Assembly: GCF_017726655.1 (NCBI RefSeq)
Contig: NZ_CP072308.1
Coordinates: forward strand, 1,054,001-1,118,000
Length of the DNA stretch: 64,000 nucleotides
DNA from: Agrobacterium tumefaciens
GTDB lineage: Bacteria > Pseudomonadota > Alphaproteobacteria > Rhizobiales > Rhizobiaceae
Direction: 5' to 3'
Shown: piece by piece, positions 35,647 through 44,208 of the stretch
Layout of the letters: every line of letters begins with the position of its first letter
How positions within the stretch are numbered: the stretch's first letter is position 1
The notes under the pieces: generated by a model
Seen by the model: only the letters and a program-made list of their open reading frames with translations
Database searches by the model: none
Told to the model about the DNA's origin: nothing
Position numbers and translations under genes: made by a program

Positions 35647-37152
35647 ATGACAATAGAAAAACCCACGATTCCGCCCCTCACCTTCATCAGCCCCGAGCCT
35701 TTCGCGCCGCAGACATTCACGGACCCGAAAGAGGCCGTCGCTGCTTTGGCAGCGCTTTATGAGCGCAATACGAAGTTTCTGATCGATTCATTCACGGCGC
35801 TTGCCAAGGGTGCGCCGATCACCGGCCGATATCGCGCCTGCTATCCACAAGTCAGCATCGAAACCGCGACATTTGGGCATGTCGATTCTCGCCTGTCCTA
35901 CGGTCACGTGACAGCGCCGGGCGTCTACACGACGACCGTCACCCGACCGGAACTGTTCCGCCACTATCTCAAGGAGCAGCTGGGGCTTTTGATCAAGAAC
36001 CACGGCGTTCCGGTCACGGTGTCGGAATCGGCCACGCCCATTCCGTTGCATTTCGCGTTTGGCGAAGGCGCCTATGTCGAGGCGGCGGCGGCATCGTCGT
36101 TGTCGGATGTGCCGCTGCGCGATCTCTTCGATACGCCCGACCTCAACAATACCGACGATCTCATTGCCAATGGCGAGTATGATCAGGTGCCGGGCGAACC
36201 CGCGCCGCTCGCGCCCTTCACCGCGCAGCGCATCGATTATTCACTCGCCCGCCTCAGCCATTATACGGCCACCAGCGCCAGCCATTTCCAGAACTTCGTG
36301 CTGTTCACCAACTACCAGTTCTATATCGACGAATTCGCCGCCTGGGCCCGGCAGATGATGAAGAACGGTGGCGAGGGTTACACCGCCTTTGTGGAGCCGG
36401 GCAACATCATTACCCATGCAGGTTCCGACAAGCCGGAGACGGGTGCGGTGCTCGCCCGCCTGCCGCAGATGCCCGCCTATCACCTAAAGAAAAAGGGCCA
36501 TGCCGGCATTACGCTCGTCAATATCGGGGTCGGCCCCTCCAACGCCAAGACGATCACCGACCACATCGCCGTGCTGCGTCCGCATGCCTGGCTGATGGTC
36601 GGTCATTGCGCCGGCCTTCGCAACAGCCAGCGGTTGGGCGATTATGTACTGGCGCATGCCTATGTGCGCGAGGATCACGTACTGGACGACGACCTGCCGG
36701 TCTGGGTGCCCATCCCGGCTCTCGCCGAAGTGCAGCTGGCGCTGGAAGGCGCCGTCGCGGAAGTGACGGGTTACGAGGGTTTCGAGCTGAAGCGCATCAT
36801 GCGCACCGGCACCGTCGCCACCATCGACAACCGCAACTGGGAGCTTCGCGATCAGGCAGGCCCGGTCAAGCGCCTGTCGCAGTCGCGCGCCATTGCGCTC
36901 GATATGGAATCCGCCACGATCGCCGCCAACGGCTTCCGCTTCCGCGTGCCCTACGGCACCCTGCTCTGCGTCTCCGACAAGCCGCTGCATGGCGAATTGA
37001 AGCTGCCCGGCATGGCGACGGAATTTTACCGCACGCAGGTCGCCCAGCATCTCCAGATCGGCATCCGCGCCGTGCAAAAGCTCGCCGCCATGCCGACGGA
37101 AACGCTGCATTCGCGGAAGCTCAGAAGCTTTTACGAAACGGCGTTCCAGTAA
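35647..37152 (+). CDS. amn: AMP nucleosidase
   Basis: A 501-residue enzyme with the N-terminal AMP-nucleosidase regulatory domain (to about 180) and a C-terminal nucleoside-phosphorylase-like domain. Markers are GITLVNIGVGPSNAKTITDH, VGHCAGLRNSQRLGDYVLAHAY and IALDMESATIAANGFRFRVPYGTLLCVSDKPLHGE. It splits AMP into adenine and ribose 5-phosphate, buffering adenylate pools. Length fits the family (about 480-500). The gene stands alone, ahead of vapBC. Confidence 0.95.
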   Translation: MTIEKPTIPPLTFISPEPFAPQTFTDPKEAVAALAALYERNTKFLIDSFTALAKGAPITGRYRACYPQVSIETATFGHVDSRLSYGHVTAPGVYTTTVTRPELFRHYLKEQLGLLIKNHGVPVTVSESATPIPLHFAFGEGAYVEAAAASSLSDVPLRDLFDTPDLNNTDDLIANGEYDQVPGEPAPLAPFTAQRIDYSLARLSHYTATSASHFQNFVLFTNYQFYIDEFAAWARQMMKNGGEGYTAFVEPGNIITHAGSDKPETGAVLARLPQMPAYHLKKKGHAGITLVNIGVGPSNAKTITDHIAVLRPHAWLMVGHCAGLRNSQRLGDYVLAHAYVREDHVLDDDLPVWVPIPALAEVQLALEGAVAEVTGYEGFELKRIMRTGTVATIDNRNWELRDQAGPVKRLSQSRAIALDMESATIAANGFRFRVPYGTLLCVSDKPLHGELKLPGMATEFYRTQVAQHLQIGIRAVQKLAAMPTETLHSRKLRSFYETAFQ

Positions 37153-37172
37153 AATCTGTATCGAACGCAGCG

Positions 37173-37210
37173 CCTTTGGTGTATTGTTTCGAAAAACGAT
37201 ACACCAAAGG
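37173..37210. promoter_or_regulatory. VapBC operator palindrome
   Basis: Perfect 12-bp arms CCTTTGGTGTAT and ATACACCAAAGG flank a 14-base spacer containing TTTCGAAA, ending seven bases before the vapB start. VapBC complexes repress their own promoters through such repeats, so this is very probably the autoregulatory site. Confidence 0.8.
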
Positions 37211-37217
37211 TTTCAAC

Positions 37218-37448
37218 ATGCGTACCAACATCGAACTTGATGACGCCTTGATCGCCGAGGCGATGGAAATCACAGGTCTTTCGACGAAAAAGGCGACGGT
37301 TGAGAAGGCTCTGCGCGATCTTGTGGAAAATCTCGGGCGGCGTAAAGCGTTGCAGGAACTGAGAGGCATCGGCTGGAGTGGCGATCTGGAAGACGTGCGC
37401 AATGGCTGGAGCGCAGAAGATATCAAATCGCAAGATGTCGCAGAATGA
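37218..37448 (+). CDS. vapB: VapB-type antitoxin
   Basis: A 76-residue protein with an N-terminal ribbon-helix-helix (MRTNIELDDALIAEAMEITGLSTKKATVEKAL) and an acidic flexible C terminus (WSAEDIKSQDVAE) that would bind and block the toxin. It belongs to the DUF2191 type of VapB. The ATG at 37218 lies just behind the operator palindrome and the stop overlaps vapC by four bases (ATGA). Confidence 0.9.
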   Translation: MRTNIELDDALIAEAMEITGLSTKKATVEKALRDLVENLGRRKALQELRGIGWSGDLEDVRNGWSAEDIKSQDVAE

Positions 37449-37834
37449 TCGTTGTCGATACATCGGTCTGGATCGACTGGTTTCAGAATAAATCCACGCC
37501 TCAAGTCGCAACGCTCGACGATATGGGCGATCTTACCGACGTAATCATCGGCGACATTATTCTTCTCGAAATCTTGCAGGGAGAGCGGAATGACAAGCTG
37601 GCGGCGGCTATACATAGTCGGCTGAAGCGCTTCGGATTCGTGCCGATGCTGACACCCGAACTTGCCGTTAAAGCTGCGGCCAATTACCGAAAACTTCGCG
37701 GCCTTGGGAAAACCGTGCGTAAAACGGCTGACCTCATCATCGGCACCTATTGTATCGAGCACGGACATAAATTGCTGCAAAACGACCGAGACTTTCAGCC
37801 GATGGCCGATCATCTCGGTCTGCAGCTGGCCTGA
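37445..37834 (+). CDS. vapC: VapC-type PIN-domain ribonuclease toxin
   Basis: A 129-residue PIN nuclease with acidic active-site residues D5 (VVDTSVWID), E42 (LLEILQG), D96 (TADLIIGTYC) and D114/D116 (LLQNDRDF). All four positions are intact, so the toxin should be active. VapC toxins cut tRNA or rRNA under stress when VapB is degraded. Coupled to vapB by ATGA overlap. The target RNA is not predictable. Confidence 0.9.
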   Translation: MIVVDTSVWIDWFQNKSTPQVATLDDMGDLTDVIIGDIILLEILQGERNDKLAAAIHSRLKRFGFVPMLTPELAVKAAANYRKLRGLGKTVRKTADLIIGTYCIEHGHKLLQNDRDFQPMADHLGLQLA

Positions 37835-37837
37835 GCC

Positions 37838-38308
37838 TCAAACCACCTTCACCCTGCCCTCCACCCGCACCGGGAAATTCACAGAGCGCGCGATGAAGCA
37901 TTTGTCATGCGCATCATGGTGCAACTCATCCGCCCGGGCGGGATCGCCCTTCGAAATGGTGATGACCGGTTTCAGCACCACTTCGCTGAACTGCCCGGCG
38001 CCATCCTTTTCCATGATCAGCGTGCCTTCGGCATTGTCGACATAGTCTTCAACGATGATGCCGTTGACAGAGCAGAAATGCAGGTACCAGAGCTTGTGGC
38101 AGGCCGAGAGCGAGGCGACGAGCAGGTCTTCGGGGTTCCAGCGGGCGGCATCCCCGCGGAAGGCCGGGTCGGAGGAGCCCGCAATATCGGCTTTTCCCGA
38201 CGCGGAAATGGTGTAGTCGCGTTCATAATCGCGGTAGCCGGACGTGCCCTTGCCACGATTGCCGGTCCACTTCAACTGGACGGTGTAATGATGTTCCTGT
38301 CCTGCCAT
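37838..38308 (-). CDS. OsmC-family peroxidase
   Basis: A 156-residue OsmC/Ohr-fold protein with the redox cysteines C70 (SACHKLWYL) and C137 (HDKCFIARSV) and the NPEDLLVASLSACH motif. The family reduces organic hydroperoxides through an active-site disulfide. The GTSGYRDYERDYTI N terminus resembles the YhfA/OsmC group more than Ohr. It converges on vapC with a three-base gap. Confidence 0.88.
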   Translation of the reverse strand: MAGQEHHYTVQLKWTGNRGKGTSGYRDYERDYTISASGKADIAGSSDPAFRGDAARWNPEDLLVASLSACHKLWYLHFCSVNGIIVEDYVDNAEGTLIMEKDGAGQFSEVVLKPVITISKGDPARADELHHDAHDKCFIARSVNFPVRVEGRVKVV

Positions 38309-38369
38309 TTTAGTCCTCCCTTGGATTCGTTTTTCGCATTCTTTAACGGAAAACCGTTGCCCATTTTTC

Positions 38370-39743
38370 CTAGAAATGCTCTCGCGTATCGCGCAGATGG
38401 TCGAGCGCCTTGCGCAGCGTCTCGATGATTTGATCGACTTCTGAACGGCTGATCGTCAGCGCTGGCGAGGCCAGCATGCGGTCACCGGTCGCGCGCATGA
38501 CGAGGCCGTTTGCCAGACAATGATTGCGCACGGCGGTTCCAATATCGTCCGGCTTGGCGAAACGCGTGCGCGTCGTCTTGTTGGTCGTTAGCTGCAAGCC
38601 GCCCATCAGGCCGACGTTGACAGCCTCGCCCACCACTTCGTGGTCTTCAAGGCTTTTCCAGCCCTGCGAGAAATAGGGGCCGATATCGTCACGCACCCGC
38701 TCCACCAGTCCCTCAGCCTCGATGATGCGGAGATTTTCGAGCGCCGCGGCGGCGCAGACGGGATGGCCGGAATAGGTGAAGCCGTGGTTGAAGTCACCGA
38801 CCTCTGATAACATCACCTGCGCTACCCGGTCCGACACGATCACGCCCCCGATCGGCAGATAACCTGATGACAGGCCCTTGGCGACCGGAGCGAGATCCGG
38901 CTCGACGCCAAAATGCTGATAACCGAACCATGAGCCGAGACGCCCGAAGCCGCATATCACCTCGTCGGAGACGAGGAGGATGTTGCGTGCCTTGCAGATG
39001 CGGGCGATTTCAGGCCAGTAGGTCTCCGGCGGCACGATCACACCGCCGGCACCCTGAATGGGCTCAGCCACAAAAGCCGCAACATTCTCCTCGCCCAGCT
39101 CATCGATTTTTGCGTTCAGTTCGCGCGCGACCTTCAGGCCGAATTCGGCCGGGGAGAGATCCCCACCCTCGGCATACCAGTAGGGCTGGCCGATATGGGC
39201 AATGCCTTCGATCGGCAGGTTGCCCTGCTCATGCATCCATGTCATGCCGCCGAGAGACGCGCCCGCCACCGTCGAGCCGTGATAGCCGTTGCGTCTTGCG
39301 ATAACCTTCGTTTTCGCGGGATGGCCAAGCGCCTTCCAGTAGACCCGCGCCATGCGGAACCAGGTGTCGGTGGCTTCCGAACCGGAGTTGGTAAAGAACA
39401 CATGGTTCATGCCCGGCCCGGCGCGAGAGGCGATTTTTTGGGCCAGAAGGGTCGCGGGCTGCGTGGTGGTGCCGAAAAAGGCGTTGTAATAGGGCAGCTC
39501 GTTCATCTGCCGCTGCACGACATCGGCGATTTCGCGGCGTCCGTAACCGATATTCACACACCACAGGCCGGCAAAAGCGTCGAGATATTTCTTGCCGGTG
39601 CTGTCATAGATGAAGACCCCTTCGGCCCGCTCGATGATGCGTGTGCCGGCCGCATTCAGCTTGCCCATGTCGGAGAAGGGATGAAGATGATGGGCGGCAT
39701 CGATGGCGGCGAGGTTGGAGAGAGACGTGGAGATTTCATTCAT
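38370..39743 (-). CDS. Class III omega-aminotransferase
   Basis: A 457-residue PLP enzyme: FTNSGSEATDTW (phosphate cup), RNGYHGSTVAGASLGG, VAEPIQGAGGVIVPP, SDEVICGFGR with D260, and PLP lysine K289 in VAKGLSSGYLPIGG. It is closest in pattern to SpuC-like putrescine/beta-alanine:pyruvate aminotransferases. The start MNEISTS at 39743 is preferred, with GGGAG 11 bases upstream. ATGs at 39761 and 39824 are alternatives. Polyamine or beta-alanine catabolism is inferred from family only. Confidence 0.85.
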   Translation of the reverse strand: MNEISTSLSNLAAIDAAHHLHPFSDMGKLNAAGTRIIERAEGVFIYDSTGKKYLDAFAGLWCVNIGYGRREIADVVQRQMNELPYYNAFFGTTTQPATLLAQKIASRAGPGMNHVFFTNSGSEATDTWFRMARVYWKALGHPAKTKVIARRNGYHGSTVAGASLGGMTWMHEQGNLPIEGIAHIGQPYWYAEGGDLSPAEFGLKVARELNAKIDELGEENVAAFVAEPIQGAGGVIVPPETYWPEIARICKARNILLVSDEVICGFGRLGSWFGYQHFGVEPDLAPVAKGLSSGYLPIGGVIVSDRVAQVMLSEVGDFNHGFTYSGHPVCAAAALENLRIIEAEGLVERVRDDIGPYFSQGWKSLEDHEVVGEAVNVGLMGGLQLTTNKTTRTRFAKPDDIGTAVRNHCLANGLVMRATGDRMLASPALTISRSEVDQIIETLRKALDHLRDTREHF

Positions 39744-39876
39744 GACAGATCGCACTCCCATAAAGGCAACGGCGCTTGCGCCGTCACGCCCGCCGAACAT
39801 GGCCGGGCGGCTCCGATTTGGCAAGGCCGGAGGTTTTTAGGGGGCAAGTTGCCTGGCTGGACGTTGCGGCGAACTT

Positions 39877-39897
39877 CTTCTCCCCGGCGGGGCGAAG
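39877..39897. repeat. Single arm of the CTTCTCCCC palindrome
   Basis: CTTCTCCCC and GGGGCGAAG form the same hairpin as at 1177 and 1271 with one stem mismatch, followed by the same AAACA-GCGG flank. It is a fragment of that repeat family between two minus-strand genes. Confidence 0.6.
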
Positions 39898-39934
39898 AAA
39901 CATGCGGTGATCGCCCAATTCACAGGCGGTTGCG

Positions 39935-40843
39935 TTATGCGAAAAACGCCCGTCCCACCAGCACCTTCAGCTCACCCGCATGGACCTCCAGCGCCACATC
40001 CCGTTCCATCGGCAATAATTCGCCATCGATCACGCAACGCACGTCGTGGCGTTTTTTAGGGAAATGAAGCTCCACGTCCGTCACGGTCATGGCGGTCACC
40101 GCTGCGTTATCCTTGAGCTTGCCGCGCAGGATATCGAAGGCGAGTTTTGCAACGCCGGAGGGGCGAAGCGGGTCGGTGAGATAGAAACCGAGGTGACCGC
40201 CAGAGACATTATCCGCCACCAAGAGCGAATTCTGACCGAACTCGTTGTTGGAAACCGAAATAGCCGAGACCTTGCGATGCTGCGTTTCGCCGTTCACCGT
40301 ATATTGCACCTCAAAGACGGGTGGATTGAGGATGACGTTGACGGCCGCACGGATGCTTGCCTTGATCTTGCCGAGACGGGAGGCGAAGGCGAGGTTGTTG
40401 CGATACCGCACCATGCGTGAGTGCAGGCCCGCTGAAAACTGGTGGACGAAGAGCCGGCCATTGGCGCTGGCGATGTCGACATTGGCAATTTCGCCATGCG
40501 CCAGCGTGTCCAGCACCTGGCGAATGTCGAGCGGCAGCTTCAGCGAGCGGGCGAAGAGGTTCATGGTGCCGGCGGGCACGATGCCCAGCGCGATGCCGTT
40601 TTTCCAGGCGATGGCCGCGGCGGCGGAAATCGTGCCGTCGCCACCGCCGGCAATGATGCCCTCTATGCCCGGCTCCTCGGCAGCGCGCTCCATCTCCTCG
40701 ACGATATCCTTTCCGGAAACCAGCCGGCAATCGATCTCGTGGCCGGCGCGGGTGAAGACCTCGCGCGCGTCGTTGCAATAGGCATCCATGTCAGTGGTTC
40801 GAAAGGTGCCGCCGTCACGATTGAAAATTGCAATGAGCTTCAT
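39935..40843 (-). CDS. Diacylglycerol/sphingosine kinase-family lipid kinase
   Basis: A 302-residue protein with the DAGK catalytic motif IAGGGDGTISAAA (66-71 GGGDGT), GIVPAGTMNLFARSL, and a C-terminal YegS/DgkB-type beta domain. It would phosphorylate diacylglycerol or a related lipid at the membrane face. The start MKLIAIFNRDGG at 40843 fits the family. The 23 residues to 40912 are unconserved. The lipid substrate is inferred. Confidence 0.87.
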   Translation of the reverse strand: MKLIAIFNRDGGTFRTTDMDAYCNDAREVFTRAGHEIDCRLVSGKDIVEEMERAAEEPGIEGIIAGGGDGTISAAAAIAWKNGIALGIVPAGTMNLFARSLKLPLDIRQVLDTLAHGEIANVDIASANGRLFVHQFSAGLHSRMVRYRNNLAFASRLGKIKASIRAAVNVILNPPVFEVQYTVNGETQHRKVSAISVSNNEFGQNSLLVADNVSGGHLGFYLTDPLRPSGVAKLAFDILRGKLKDNAAVTAMTVTDVELHFPKKRHDVRCVIDGELLPMERDVALEVHAGELKVLVGRAFFA

Positions 40844-41076
40844 GTTTCCAATCCGATTGAGGAATGCAGCCGCGCGTAAATGTCTCTCATCATATAGGGT
40901 TCCAAACACCATCGCGTGAAGATGTTCTTTTGCCGAGAATCGCTCTACCGCAACGCATCATTTCATGTTAGGGGTCACTTAAGGTCATTTTCATGACCGC
41001 ACATCTCCAGTCAGGGCAGACCGTTCCCATGCGGTCTTGCCCTTTTTTCTGTTGGGTCCTCCCATCTCAGGTCAGC

Positions 41077-42321
41077 ATGAGCCAGTCGACAATGTCCGAA
41101 GCCCGCCCTGGCGCGGAAACCGAAGCCGTTTACCCGACCGAGCCGGCTGTCGCGCTTTCGCCTCTCGCCATCGCGCTCATCGAACTGGCACTTGCCGCCG
41201 GCGGTTTCGGCATCGGCACCGGCGAATTCGCCATCATGGGCTTACTTCCTGACGTCGCCACCACCTATGGCGTGACGGTGCCGCAGGCGGGTTACGTTAT
41301 CACCGCCTATGCGCTGGGCGTCGTCATCGGCGCGCCCATCATTGCGGTTCTGGCCGCCCGCATGACGCGTCGGGCATTGCTGCTGGGTCTGATGGGGCTG
41401 TTTGCGGCGGGCAATATTCTCAGCGCCGTCGCACCGGATTTCCTGAGCTTCACCGTACTGCGCTTCATCACCGGCCTGCCACACGGCGCTTATTTCGGCG
41501 TTGCGGCGCTGGTGGCAGCCTCCATGGCGCCGATCCACAAACGCGCCCGTGCCGTTGGCCGCGTCATGCTTGGGCTGACCATTGCCACGCTGCTGGGCAC
41601 CCCGCTTGCAACCTTCTTTGGCCAGCTCCTGTCCTGGCGCGCAGCCTTCATGCTGGTCGGCGGCATCGGGCTGCTGACAGTCGCCCTTCTCTGGCTGTTC
41701 CAGCCGCGCGACAAAGTGGAGGAAGGCGCAAGCGTCTGGCGCGAACTCGGCGCTTTCCGTCGCGTTCAGGTGTGGCTGACACTCGCCATCGCTGCCGTCG
41801 GGTTCGGCGGCATGTTCTCGGTCTTCAGCTATATCGCCAAGACCACCACCGACGTCGCGATGATGCCGGTGTCCACCGTCTCCATGGTGCTGGCGCTGTT
41901 CGGCATCGGCATGAATGTCGGCAATGTGGTCGGCTCGCGGCTGGCCGATATCTCGCTCAATGGCACGATCGGCGGCATGCTGGCCTTCAACGTGCTCGTC
42001 ATGACCGTGTTCGGCATGACGGCGGATAATCCATTCATGCTCTGCCTCTGCGTCTTCCTGATCGGCTGTGGTTTTGCCGCCTGCCCGGCCGTGCAGACGC
42101 GACTGATGGATGTTGCGCAGGATGCGCAGACACTGGCTGCCGCTTCCAACCATTCCGCCTTCAACATTGCCAATGCGCTCGGCGCCTGGCTCGGCGGCCT
42201 CGTCATCGCCATGGGTTTCGGTTACGCCTCGACCGGTTATGTCGGTGCGGTCCTCTCCCTTCTCGGGCTTGGCGTTTTCCTTGTTTCGGTCACCGTCGAA
42301 CGACGCGCGAAAGCCGGCTGA
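41077..42321 (+). CDS. MFS transporter (AraJ/DHA1-like)
   Basis: A 414-residue carrier with twelve predicted membrane segments, motif A-like ARMTRRALLLGLMGLF after segment two, and GTGEFAIMGLLPDVA in segment one, typical of the AraJ/YdhP arm of drug:H+ antiporters. Starts at 41077 and 41092 are plausible. The longer frame from 40993 has an improbable Cys/Phe-rich leader. Probably an efflux pump. The substrate is unknown. Confidence 0.85.
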   Translation: MSQSTMSEARPGAETEAVYPTEPAVALSPLAIALIELALAAGGFGIGTGEFAIMGLLPDVATTYGVTVPQAGYVITAYALGVVIGAPIIAVLAARMTRRALLLGLMGLFAAGNILSAVAPDFLSFTVLRFITGLPHGAYFGVAALVAASMAPIHKRARAVGRVMLGLTIATLLGTPLATFFGQLLSWRAAFMLVGGIGLLTVALLWLFQPRDKVEEGASVWRELGAFRRVQVWLTLAIAAVGFGGMFSVFSYIAKTTTDVAMMPVSTVSMVLALFGIGMNVGNVVGSRLADISLNGTIGGMLAFNVLVMTVFGMTADNPFMLCLCVFLIGCGFAACPAVQTRLMDVAQDAQTLAAASNHSAFNIANALGAWLGGLVIAMGFGYASTGYVGAVLSLLGLGVFLVSVTVERRAKAG

Positions 42322-42484
42322 AGGCCGGTTCTTCACCGGTCGAAATCCCCTTTCCGACGCCCGCTCGAAACCTTACGGAAATTTCACAATCGGCTCGCTT
42401 GACTCTTTTTCGTTTCAGGCGCAACACGGCGTTACGCACAGACCGCAAGCCGGAACCGTGCGGATTTTAACGGAGCATCATTGG

Positions 42485-42541
42485 ATGTCTAGCGACAGTA
42501 GTAGTCGATTGCCTTTGCCGAAAGCGGCGAACGGGAACTGA
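42485..42541 (+). CDS. Leader peptide of mgtE (18 aa)
   Basis: An 18-codon frame, MSSDSSSRLPLPKAANGN, with GGAG nine bases before its ATG and a stop 66 bases before mgtE. Its Ser-rich start and Leu-Pro-Leu-Pro-Lys centre recall proline-containing leader peptides that sense magnesium in enteric mgtA leaders. The codons for AANG overlap the 5' arm (42525-42533) of a helix that competes with the mgtE-proximal hairpin. Translation through or stalling in this frame could therefore switch the leader fold. Regulation is inferred. Confidence 0.5.
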   Translation: MSSDSSSRLPLPKAANGN

Positions 42542-42598
42542 TCCGACCCCTGTCGGCTCACCACCGCGTTCGCCGTAATCGGCGAATCGACGGAAAGG
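42525..42598 (+). promoter_or_regulatory. Switchable leader RNA upstream of mgtE
   Basis: Three helices can be drawn. CCGAC/GTCGG is a local hairpin (42543-42556). CGGCGAACG (42525-42533) is fully complementary to CGTTCGCCG (42567-42575). The latter also forms TTCGCCG-TAAT-CGGCGAA (42569-42586) just ahead of the mgtE ribosome-binding site GGAAAGG (42592-42598). The second and third exclude each other. No T run follows, so control of translation or Rho access is likelier than intrinsic termination. Confidence 0.5.
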
Positions 42599-42607
42599 TG
42601 AGCAATC

Positions 42608-43981
42608 ATGAACTTCCACACTCTCTCCCAGAGAGCCAGCAAGGCCGCACGTCTTCTCCGCAGCGGAAATGCCGGTTCCACCACCATTGCAGAACGTGTC
42701 GAGCACCTCAACACGCTTGATACCGATGCAGCCGTAGCAGCACTGCTTGCCATGCCGCAGGCAAAGGCCGTCGCCATTCTCGACCGGCCGGAGCTGCATG
42801 ACGCAGCCGCCATCATTGCCGGCATCCCCCTTGAACAGGCTGCCCGTTTCGTAAACCTGATGTCCGACGACCGCGTCGCCGACGTGATGGCGGACATGGA
42901 AGACGAGCCCCGCGCCAAGCTTTTTGCCCGGCTGGATCGCACGACCGCGCTCTCCATCCAGCACCTGATGGGCTACCCGCCGCGCACGGCAGGCTCGATC
43001 ATGACCACGGAATTCGTCAGCGTTCCCGACAGCTGGACGGTGGAACAGACCCTTTCGCACATCCGCGTCGTCGAGCGGTCGCGTGAAACGGTCTATGCCA
43101 TCTATGTGCTGGCTGAAGACGGAACGCTTTCCACGGTCGTGACGCTGCGCCGCCTGCTGACCGGCGAGCCCGGCGCTTCCATCCTCTCCGTCGCATCGAA
43201 GGAAGGCATTGCCTATGCAAGCCCCCTGATGTCGCAGGAGGATGTGGCCCGGCTTATCCGCAAGCACGACCTTCTGGCGCTCCCCGTCGTTGACGACCAC
43301 TCGCATATCCTCGGCATCGTCACCGTTGACGACGTGATCGACACCATGATCGCCGATACCACGGAAGATGCTCACAAGTTTGGCGGTATGGAAGCGCTCG
43401 GCAAGCCCTATATGACGATCGGCTTTCCGGACATGATCCGCAAGCGCGCCGGCTGGCTTGCGGCCCTGTTCCTCGGGGAAATGCTGACGGCGAGCGCCAT
43501 GCAGCATTTCGAGGGCGAGCTGGAAAAGGCCGTGGTGCTGACGCTGTTCATTCCGCTCATCATGTCGTCGGGCGGCAACTCCGGTTCGCAGGCCACCTCG
43601 CTCATCATCCGGGCGCTGGCGCTCGGTGAACTGAAGCTTTCCGACTGGTGGCGGGTGCTGCTGCGGGAAATACCGACCGGCCTCACGCTCGGTTGCATCC
43701 TCGGCGCCATCGGCTTCCTGCGACTGACGATCTGGCAGCAGGCCGGTTTCTACGATTACGGCGAACACTGGCTGCTCGTCGGCGCCACTGTCTTTGCGGC
43801 GCTTGTGGGCATCGTCACCTTCGGTTCGCTCGCCGGTTCCATGCTGCCTTTCGTGCTGCAGCGGCTGCGGCTCGATCCGGCCAGCGCCTCGGCCCCGTTC
43901 GTCGCCACGCTGGTGGATGTCAGCGGGCTGGTCATCTACTTCTCGGTGGCGCTGGTTATCCTCAGCGGTACGTTGCTCTAA
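42608..43981 (+). CDS. mgtE: Magnesium transporter MgtE
   Basis: A 457-residue protein with the cytoplasmic MgtE N domain (to about 130), a CBS pair (about 135-255) that binds Mg2+ and gates the channel, a connecting helix, and five membrane segments (about 285-457) with the pore motif SSGGNSGSQATSLIIRALA. It imports Mg2+ when cytoplasmic levels are low. GGAAAGG stands nine bases upstream. The 5' leader carries an upstream reading frame and alternative hairpins. A terminator follows at once. Confidence 0.95.
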   Translation: MNFHTLSQRASKAARLLRSGNAGSTTIAERVEHLNTLDTDAAVAALLAMPQAKAVAILDRPELHDAAAIIAGIPLEQAARFVNLMSDDRVADVMADMEDEPRAKLFARLDRTTALSIQHLMGYPPRTAGSIMTTEFVSVPDSWTVEQTLSHIRVVERSRETVYAIYVLAEDGTLSTVVTLRRLLTGEPGASILSVASKEGIAYASPLMSQEDVARLIRKHDLLALPVVDDHSHILGIVTVDDVIDTMIADTTEDAHKFGGMEALGKPYMTIGFPDMIRKRAGWLAALFLGEMLTASAMQHFEGELEKAVVLTLFIPLIMSSGGNSGSQATSLIIRALALGELKLSDWWRVLLREIPTGLTLGCILGAIGFLRLTIWQQAGFYDYGEHWLLVGATVFAALVGIVTFGSLAGSMLPFVLQRLRLDPASASAPFVATLVDVSGLVIYFSVALVILSGTLL

Positions 43982-43986
43982 CGACA

Positions 43987-44016
43987 AAGGCCCGCTTGCG
44001 AGAGCGGGCCTTCGGA
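43987..44016 (+). terminator. Terminator of mgtE
   Basis: AAGGCCCGCT pairs with AGCGGGCCTT around a six-base loop, six bases after the stop, with CGGATTTT behind. Confidence 0.85.
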
Positions 44017-44044
44017 TTTTCAAGGCAGGTCATAACCTCTCAAC

Positions 44045-44156
44045 CGTCATGCCGGACTTGATCCGGCATTCAGCCATGGCGCGTATTCGTCATGAAGGAA
44101 CTCTTGCGATCAAAGACTTGATCGCGCTGGACCCCGGACCAAGTCCGGGGCGACGG
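44045..44156. repeat. Dispersed palindromic repeat, copy D
   Basis: Ends CGTCATGCCGG and CCGGGGCGACGG. The centre reads TTGCGATCAAAGACTTGATCGC, as in copy C. It lies between convergent mgtE and uppP. Confidence 0.8.
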
Positions 44157-44208
44157 AGCGCGGATGGTACACCCGGCCCTAAAGTATCCGTTCAATCGGC
44201 AAAGCCCT

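Noticed and set aside
42467..44023. 518-codon minus-strand frame over mgtE
   Set aside because: Antisense to mgtE, whose domains and ribosome-binding site are clear.
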